Assembly: GCA_963991145.1 (NCBI GenBank)
Contig: CAXDOZ010000005.1
Span: 1-48,251 of the forward strand
DNA length: 48,251 nucleotides
Reading direction: 5' to 3'
Source of the DNA: CAXDOZ01 sp963991145
GTDB lineage: Bacteria; Bacteroidota; Bacteroidia; Chitinophagales; JABDMM01
The translations under genes were made by a program, and so were the position numbers. Within the stretch, counting starts at the first letter, position 1. Every line of letters begins with the position of its first letter. The notes below the pieces were generated by a model. That model worked only from the letters and a program-made list of their open reading frames with translations, was not told the DNA's origin and did not search any database. Of this stretch, positions 42,855 to 48,251 are shown one piece after another.

Positions 42855-43874
42855 TCAGTCTTTAAATCGCTCTTTGATCAAATCAATTACTGGTTTGCCT
42901 TGTGGGGTGTAATCGGGGTCTGTTTCTCCTCCGGCATTTCTATCGTAATACCAGTTCCAAAGAAATCCTCCTGCGAACCAATCCTCCTCCCAAAATGAAT
43001 CAAAAATTGATTGATAGGCATTTAGCTGAGCTTCAAGATTCACATCTCCACCTGTCCCCCAATGACTATTAGGAAGTTCCCATTGCTTGCCGGCCGACTT
43101 GCTTACAGATCTAAACCCATACTCGGTAAATAAGATGGGCTTCTTAGTCCTGGAAGCAAAACTGGCAAGATCGTTCTTGACGGATTTATAAGCCTTTAAC
43201 ATTTGGTCTGCCTGAGGAGTTTCATCATCTGAAACAGGGAAATATGCATTGACACCGATATAGTCAAGCTCATCCCAAAATGGCACCTTCTGGTAGTTGT
43301 CCCAGTTTGCAGCATAGGTAAGTGGGCCTGAATATTTCGACCTCACATCACTGATAAGATCTCTCCAGAAAGATTCACGTGGCACGACACATAACCTGTA
43401 CTCCAGGCCAATACAAAACATCTCAACCTCCATTGAATCTGCCATGATAGCAAAGGCATTAATGTATCGGGCATAGCTCTGTTCCCATTTAGACCAATCC
43501 GCTTCTTTCTTGCATTGGAAATCACCATTCCATCCCTGACCTTTCACCCAAACATGTGGCTTCAGGAGAACTTTGAGTCCTGCTGTTTTTGCATCCCTGA
43601 TCTGTTGCAAGACACCTTCTGATGTTTCTCCCCACCACTGCCAGCTGAGATCATAAACTACTTCTGGATCATCGGGATCGAGATAAGCGTATGGCAGGAT
43701 AGCAACCCATTCAGCATTTATCGCAGTAATAGAATCGAATGCTCCTTCCTGATAAACAGATGGTGGAGCAACACAGCTCACTCCATCGATTCGCTCCATT
43801 GGCGGGAAGTCGTGCTTAGCTCCGCATGAAGCGATAGCCAGAATCAAGAGAGAGAAAAGGTGGAGAATTCGCAT
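42855..43874 (-). CDS. GH113-like glycoside hydrolase lipoprotein
   Basis: 339 residues. SPII lipobox IASC (Cys17). Mature TIM barrel with KPHVWVKGQGWNGDF, the acid/base Glu158 in CIGLEYRL and nucleophile Glu251 in ILFTEYGFRS, then FLWNWYYDRNAGGETDPDYTP in parts and QGKPVIDLIKE. This layout matches the GH113 beta-mannanase-like family common in Bacteroidota; true substrate (mannan versus related glycan) is open. First gene of a minus-strand run of five. Divergent from glyS across 255 bp. Confidence 0.85.
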   Translation of the reverse strand: MRILHLFSLLILAIASCGAKHDFPPMERIDGVSCVAPPSVYQEGAFDSITAINAEWVAILPYAYLDPDDPEVVYDLSWQWWGETSEGVLQQIRDAKTAGLKVLLKPHVWVKGQGWNGDFQCKKEADWSKWEQSYARYINAFAIMADSMEVEMFCIGLEYRLCVVPRESFWRDLISDVRSKYSGPLTYAANWDNYQKVPFWDELDYIGVNAYFPVSDDETPQADQMLKAYKSVKNDLASFASRTKKPILFTEYGFRSVSKSAGKQWELPNSHWGTGGDVNLEAQLNAYQSIFDSFWEEDWFAGGFLWNWYYDRNAGGETDPDYTPQGKPVIDLIKERFKD

Positions 43875-44104
43875 GAGCTAAAGATATGCTGATTTACAGT
43901 TGAGAAATTGTCATTTACAAATCCCGATCCATCTTTCATTAATGGAAATGAGACGAAGGCAAATCCCTTGAGGCATATCCCAAAAGAAAGTCGGAGATTG
44001 TAACCGGGGAGGTGGTACAATAGTTTTTAAACCCACCCCTACTAGCTGGCTCAATCCTATTTTCTTTCCATCATTCATTCTTCTAATCTTGCAATCCGAA
44101 ATCC

Positions 44105-44112
44105 TATCTTTG
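44105..44112 (+). promoter_or_regulatory. -7 element of glyS
   Basis: TATCTTTG, an exact match to TAnnTTTG, 17 bases before the glyS ATG. The -33 element is not convincing (TTCT at 44081). Confidence 0.45.
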
Positions 44113-44129
44113 CCGCCTAAATTCAAAGC

Positions 44130-45671
44130 ATGTCAAATTCCACCGAGAAGTTTAAGCAGATAATCGCCCATTGCAAGGAATATGGATTCGTATTTCCTTC
44201 AAGTGAGATCTACGATGGACTTGGTGCCGTATACGACTATGGTCCTTATGGATCTGAGTTGAAAAAGAACATTAAAGATTACTGGTGGAAAGCCATGGTG
44301 CAGCTCAACGAGAATATCGTTGGGATCGACTCAGCGATCTTCATGCATCCGCAGACATGGAAAGCATCCGGGCACGTAGATGCTTTTAATGATCCTCTTA
44401 TCGACAATAAGGACTCTAAGAAGCGCTACCGCGCCGATGTCCTTATTGAAGAGTACGTGCACAAGATCGATGCTAAGATCAATAAGGAAGTAACGAAGGC
44501 GCAAAAACGCTTTGGTGATAGTTTTGATGAAGCACAGTTTCGGGCAACCAACCCACGAGTGCTTGCCAATCAGGAGAAGATTGCCTCAGCGGCGAATAGA
44601 ATGAAAGAGGCTCTTGAGGCAAATGACCTGGAGGCTCTTCGTCAATTGATCATAGATCTTGAGATTGCTGATCCTGTTAGCGGAAGTAGAAACTGGACCG
44701 AGGTAAAGCAATTCAATTTGATGTTTGCCACTGAGCTTGGTGCGGTGGCTGGTGATAGTCAAACCATCTACCTAAGACCAGAAACGGCTCAGGGAATTTT
44801 TGTCAATTTCCTGAACGTACTAAATACCTCTCGTCAGAAAGTACCATTCGGAATCGCCCAAATTGGAAAGAGCTTCAGAAACGAGATCGTTGCTCGACAG
44901 TTCATTTTCAGAACCAGAGAATTTGAGCAAATGGAGATGCAATTCTTTGTTCGCCCGGGCACAGAAATGAAATGGTATGAGCACTGGAAAGAAGCTCGTA
45001 TGAAATGGCATAGAGCTATTGGGTTAGATGAATCTGAGCTGAGATTTCACGATCACCTTAAACCGGCTCACTATGCTAATGCTGCTTCCGATATCGAGTT
45101 TGATTATCCATTTGGAGTAAAGGAGCTAGAGGGAATTCACTCTCGTACAGATTACGATCTTAATCAGCATCAGGAGCACTCAGGTAAGAAGCTTCAATAC
45201 TTCGACCCTGAGCTAAATGAGTCATATACCCCTTACGTGGTTGAAACTGCCATCGGCCTGGACCGTATGTTTCTGGCCTTGATCTGTGCCAACTTGAAGG
45301 AAGAGGTTGTTGATGAAGAGAAGGGAACAAGCCGAGTTGTTCTTGCTCTACCTCCGGTTTTAGCACCGGTTAAAGTTGCCGTGCTTCCTCTTGTGAAAAA
45401 AGACGGATTACCTGAAGCTGCTCTAGAGATCTTCAACAAATTGAAACTTGAATTCTCAGTTCAGTACGACGAGAAGGATTCAATTGGTAAGCGTTATCGC
45501 CGCCAGGATGCAATTGGAACTCCATATTGCATTACGGTTGACCATCAAACGCTTGAAGACAATACTGTTACCATTCGCGAACGCGACAGCATGGATCAGG
45601 AACGCATTCCTTTAGATAAAGTAGTTGAGATCGCTCGAGAAAGAGTGAGCTGGGCAACGGTATTCAACTAA
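44130..45671 (+). CDS. glyS: Glycyl-tRNA synthetase (alpha2, eukaryote/archaeal-like form)
   Basis: 513 residues, class II synthetase acting as a homodimer; the single-chain form used by Bacteroidota. Features: KFKQIIAHCKEYGFVFPSSE, YDGLGAVYDYGPYGSEL, motif-2 RNEIVARQFIFRTREFEQMEMQFF (quoted in part), motif 3 GLDRMFLAL, and a C-terminal anticodon-binding domain from ~385 with VAVLPLVKKDG and RRQDAIGTPYCITVD. An insertion of about 90 residues (about 110-195) between motif 1 and 2 is typical. ATG 44130; ends at an intrinsic terminator. Confidence 0.97.
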   Translation: MSNSTEKFKQIIAHCKEYGFVFPSSEIYDGLGAVYDYGPYGSELKKNIKDYWWKAMVQLNENIVGIDSAIFMHPQTWKASGHVDAFNDPLIDNKDSKKRYRADVLIEEYVHKIDAKINKEVTKAQKRFGDSFDEAQFRATNPRVLANQEKIASAANRMKEALEANDLEALRQLIIDLEIADPVSGSRNWTEVKQFNLMFATELGAVAGDSQTIYLRPETAQGIFVNFLNVLNTSRQKVPFGIAQIGKSFRNEIVARQFIFRTREFEQMEMQFFVRPGTEMKWYEHWKEARMKWHRAIGLDESELRFHDHLKPAHYANAASDIEFDYPFGVKELEGIHSRTDYDLNQHQEHSGKKLQYFDPELNESYTPYVVETAIGLDRMFLALICANLKEEVVDEEKGTSRVVLALPPVLAPVKVAVLPLVKKDGLPEAALEIFNKLKLEFSVQYDEKDSIGKRYRRQDAIGTPYCITVDHQTLEDNTVTIRERDSMDQERIPLDKVVEIARERVSWATVFN

Positions 45672-45673
45672 GC

Positions 45674-45706
45674 AAAGCGCCTCCCCATTCCTGAAGAGGC
45701 GCTTTT
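45674..45706 (+). terminator. Intrinsic terminator of glyS
   Basis: Stem AAAGCGCCTC / GAGGCGCTTT (10 bp), 12-base loop, followed by a short T-tract (TTTT overlaps the stem end). Starts 3 bases after the stop. Confidence 0.85.
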
Positions 45707-45743
45707 CGCCAGCAAAATGTTTCTTTCACAGCGCGTTTCTCTT

Positions 45744-46595
45744 TTATTCTGAATCGGCATGGAAGACCAATAATGGTCTCTGACCACCCTTGATCATTGC
45801 AGATGTAAGTCCTTTTAGGAAGTTATCCGGAATAGCATCGTAGCGCTTGCTCTGAACGGCAAGTAGATCTACTCCATTATCATTTGCATATTCCTCAAGG
45901 CCGGTTACTATATCATCCTCCTCGAGAATTTCCACCTTCAGATTCTCAAAATCCATAGTTGCATCTAAGGCATTTCGATATCCATCCATCTTGGTGGCAT
46001 CCATATAGTGCCCGCCGGTATTTACATGAAGCATGGTAACCTTCGCTCCGGAATTCTCTTGAATCTGTTTCAATTTATCCAGGTCGGCCGAGCTGAAATC
46101 ATCCAGATCCAATGCATAAAGTATGTGCTCGGGAATTTTATACTGAGCTTTATCAGGAATGATCAAAACAGGACAATTTGCTTTCCTGATCGTATTAAAT
46201 GCTTTTGATCCCATTAATGCCTCCGAATCCTCAGTCAGGCCCTTATGCCCCATGACTAAAAGTTCAAACTCTCTACTCAAAGTGGTCTGCTCAACCAGCT
46301 CAACAATATTTCCCTCCTGAACGATAAGGTCAAAATTTAGATTAGCAAGGTCCTCAGACTTTTTGCTTGCTCCATAATTCTGCACAAACTCTCCGATACG
46401 GGCATACTCTCTTTTTTCAATAGCCTTTCGTTCCTCCTGAAGCATCTCAGGACTCATATTGCTATCGAGAATTGGAACTTTGAAACTATGCATCACATCA
46501 ACCTCCAAAGTGGCTCCCATTGCGTAATGGCAAGCAAAATCAAAAGCCTTTTCTGAGCCTTTTGAGAAATCTATTAGTACGAGTAGCTTTTTCAT
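45744..46595 (-). CDS. Tandem universal stress protein
   Basis: 283 residues: two UspA domains, ~1-145 and ~150-283. First domain starts MKKLLVLIDFSKGSEKAFDFA and contains LLVMGHKGLTEDSEALMGSKA (partial); second has HILYALDLDDFSSADLDKLK (partial) and DLLAVQSKRYDAI. ATP-binding G-2x-G-9x-G(S/T) signature is only partly kept in domain 1 (GHKGLTEDSEALMGS) and lost in domain 2. Cytosolic stress/dormancy regulator type. Divergent from clpB, sharing a regulatory region. Confidence 0.92.
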   Translation of the reverse strand: MKKLLVLIDFSKGSEKAFDFACHYAMGATLEVDVMHSFKVPILDSNMSPEMLQEERKAIEKREYARIGEFVQNYGASKKSEDLANLNFDLIVQEGNIVELVEQTTLSREFELLVMGHKGLTEDSEALMGSKAFNTIRKANCPVLIIPDKAQYKIPEHILYALDLDDFSSADLDKLKQIQENSGAKVTMLHVNTGGHYMDATKMDGYRNALDATMDFENLKVEILEEDDIVTGLEEYANDNGVDLLAVQSKRYDAIPDNFLKGLTSAMIKGGQRPLLVFHADSE

Positions 46596-46683
46596 TGTGA
46601 TAAGTTATCTGACTTGGTAAAAATGGCTTAAAACATGCGTCATATCTAATATTGACATTCCTCAAAGGATAGTAAATCTGTCG

Positions 46684-46740
46684 GTCAAATTTGACACAAA
46701 TTGACATTGTGGCAGCAAATTTAAAATACGACTGCCACAA
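46684..46740. promoter_or_regulatory. Operator cluster between usp and clpB
   Basis: A perfect 12-bp palindrome GTCAAATTTGAC (46684-46695), an adjacent TTGACA repeat (46691-46696 and 46701-46706), and a perfect inverted repeat TTGTGGCAG (46707-46715) / CTGCCACAA (46732-46740) with 16 bases between. Placed 60-115 bp before clpB and 90-145 bp before usp. Probable heat-shock/stress control; the regulator is unknown. Confidence 0.6.
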
Positions 46741-46798
46741 AGTCACTATTTATCGCATGGAATACAATTTGCCAATAATTGGAAAAATAACTGAACCT

Positions 46799-48251
46799 AT
46801 GGACTTTAATAAACTGACAATAAAAGCACAAGAAAGCATACAGCATGCTCAGACTTTGGCTCAGTCGGCGGGGAATCAGGCCATTGAACCGGCCCATATC
46901 CTCAAAACCATCTTAGAAGCCGATGACAGTGTGGGCATCCATTTGCTTCAGAAAGCAGGGGTTAACATCGCAGATGTTAATGCTGAATTGGATTCTATTC
47001 TGGCAAAGCAGCCAAGAGTAGAAGGAACAGACAACATTTATCTATCAAGAGAATCAAATAAAGTACTTACCGAGGCGCAAAAGATCGCAGGTAAAATGAG
47101 CGATGAGTTCGTATCTGTTGAGCATTTGATCCTTGGAATGCTTCAGGTGAGTGATCCAACATCAAAGATGCTTAAGCGACTTGGTGTTGATACAAAAACG
47201 ATTGAAGCAGCAATCCAGGACCTTAGAAAAGGTAGCAGGGTGACTGATCAGAATGCCGAGTCTACTTATAACTCTTTAGAGAAGTATGCTCGTAACCTGA
47301 ACGAGATGGCCCAAAGTGGAAAGCTCGATCCTGTTATTGGTAGGGATGAAGAAATTCGAAGAGTACTTCATATCCTATCCAGAAAGACCAAGAACAATCC
47401 GATCCTTGTTGGAGAGCCCGGTGTTGGAAAAACTGCAATCGCTGAGGGCATCGCCCGAAGAATTGTAGATCAGGATGTGCCGGATAATATCAAAGACAAG
47501 TTGATCTATGCACTTGACATGGGAGCCCTCATGGCAGGAGCGAAGTATAGAGGCGAATTTGAAGAGCGTTTGAAAGCGGTTGTAAAAGAAGTAACTGCTT
47601 CTGAAGGACAGATCATTCTATTCATCGATGAGATTCACACCCTTGTTGGGGCAGGAAAAACCGATGGAGCAATGGATGCAGCCAATATCTTGAAGCCAGC
47701 TTTGGCAAGAGGTGAACTCCGTTCAGTTGGAGCAACCACGCTTGATGAGTATCAGAAGTACTTTGAAAAAGATAAAGCGCTGGAGCGCCGATTCCAGAAA
47801 GTAATGATCAATGAGCCGGATGAAGCTGATGCAATCTCGATCCTCCGTGGGATCAAAGAGCGCTATGAGGCTTATCACAAGGTGAAGATCATGGATGAGG
47901 CTATTATTAGCTCGGTGGATCTTTCACAGAGATACATCACTGATAGATTCCTTCCGGATAAGGCGATTGACCTTATAGATGAGGCAGCAGCTAAGTTGAG
48001 ACTGGAGATCGATTCAGTTCCTGAAGAGTTAGATGAGATCGAACGTCGCATCATGCAGCTTGAGATCGAGCGCGAGGCAATTCGTCGTGAAGATGATCAG
48101 CTCAAGCTTGAAAAACTAACTGAAGAGCTTGCTAATCTCTCTGAGGAAAGAAATGAGCTCAAAGCTAAATGGCAGGCTGAAAAGGATGTCGTTGAGGCTA
48201 TCCAGGCAAGCAGAAAACGCATTGAGGAAATGAAACTCGAGGCTGAGCAGG
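46799..48251 (+). CDS. clpB: ATP-dependent disaggregase ClpB (3' truncated by window end)
   Basis: 484 codons present of a usual ~860. ATG 46799. N-domain repeats 1-~145 (TIKAQESIQHAQTLAQSAGN, VSVEHLILGML), first AAA+ domain with Walker A GEPGVGKT (205-212), Walker B ILFIDEIHTL, sensor RSVGATTLDEYQKYFEKDKA (partial) and ERRFQKV; the start of the middle coiled-coil domain (EELDEIERRIMQLEIEREAI, quoted in part) distinguishes ClpB from ClpA/ClpC. Unfolds aggregates with DnaK. The frame stays open to the last base. Confidence 0.96.
   Translation, partial: MDFNKLTIKAQESIQHAQTLAQSAGNQAIEPAHILKTILEADDSVGIHLLQKAGVNIADVNAELDSILAKQPRVEGTDNIYLSRESNKVLTEAQKIAGKMSDEFVSVEHLILGMLQVSDPTSKMLKRLGVDTKTIEAAIQDLRKGSRVTDQNAESTYNSLEKYARNLNEMAQSGKLDPVIGRDEEIRRVLHILSRKTKNNPILVGEPGVGKTAIAEGIARRIVDQDVPDNIKDKLIYALDMGALMAGAKYRGEFEERLKAVVKEVTASEGQIILFIDEIHTLVGAGKTDGAMDAANILKPALARGELRSVGATTLDEYQKYFEKDKALERRFQKVMINEPDEADAISILRGIKERYEAYHKVKIMDEAIISSVDLSQRYITDRFLPDKAIDLIDEAAAKLRLEIDSVPEELDEIERRIMQLEIEREAIRREDDQLKLEKLTEELANLSEERNELKAKWQAEKDVVEAIQASRKRIEEMKLEAEQ

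Noticed and set aside
43990..44040. GGAGGTGG...CCACCCC pairing upstream of glyS, considered as a T-box or glycine riboswitch
   Set aside because: T-boxes are not expected in Bacteroidota, no specifier or antiterminator found, and no glycine-riboswitch core is visible.
43911..44126. 71-codon minus ORF between the GH113-like gene and glyS
   Set aside because: No recognisable protein features; covers the glyS promoter; coding character is poor.

Overview
The window is about 48 kb of chromosome from a gliding member of the Bacteroidota, most likely a marine Cytophagia/Cytophagales. The evidence is the type IX secretion (T9SS) and gliding genes (gldB, gldD, gldE, gldJ, porU, porV, a PorP/SprF protein), the alpha2-type glycyl-tRNA synthetase, DUF5686 and PorT-like outer-membrane proteins, SPII lipoproteins, and Bacteroidota-style promoters (TTTG / TAnnTTTG). 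The first ~50 bases are not genomic: they are a leftover Illumina Nextera adapter, so the window starts at a contig end. I see no rRNA, tRNA, CRISPR, phage or insertion sequence; it is a dense core-genome region.

Layout. 0.1-5.2 kb: metF, then nadE with an upstream outer-membrane barrel gene, divergent from gldB, with apaG convergent to gldB. 5.4-7.7 kb: an EamA permease - yicC - gmk operon. 7.8-21.1 kb: the main T9SS block, comprising a 1164-residue MA-peptidase-like/TolB-propeller/barrel protein, an MBL-fold hydrolase, porU-porV, then a PorP/SprF gene, gldJ and murF. 21.1-25.1 kb: a divergent, probably dead ureohydrolase opposite a glutamate-family dehydrogenase and an NhaD-like antiporter with a His/Glu-rich segment. 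25.1-31.1 kb: a minus-strand cluster HU - TPR protein - 30-residue COX24-type ribosomal peptide - RNase G, plus a DUF5686 protein. 31.2-37.0 kb: mutY, ssb, gldE, gldD, recG. 37.0-38.2 kb: a small lipoprotein, a second HU gene and a bTHX ribosomal peptide gene followed by three tandem palindromes. 38.2-43.9 kb: pdxH with a lipoprotein, then a probable five-gene minus-strand run (GH113-like hydrolase, secreted protein, aldehyde dehydrogenase, TPR protein, lipoprotein). 44.1-48.25 kb: glyS, a tandem universal stress protein, and clpB running off the end.

How the genes fit together. PorU (sortase) and PorV (shuttle/outer-membrane partner) process and anchor T9SS cargo. GldJ, GldB, GldD, GldE and PorP/SprF belong to the motility/secretion envelope machinery. 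NadE, MetF, MurF, PdxH and GlyS are housekeeping. HU, the two tiny basic ribosomal peptides and RNase G concern nucleoid and small-subunit biology. The most interesting points are the uncharacterised triple-domain protein beside porUV, the apparent pseudo-ureohydrolase beside the dehydrogenase, two micro-genes for ribosomal peptides each near an HU gene, a palindrome family (CCCGA-N4/5-TCGGGAC), an orphan plus-strand terminator at 39.56 kb suggesting an unannotated RNA, and inverted-repeat operators at ssb and clpB.
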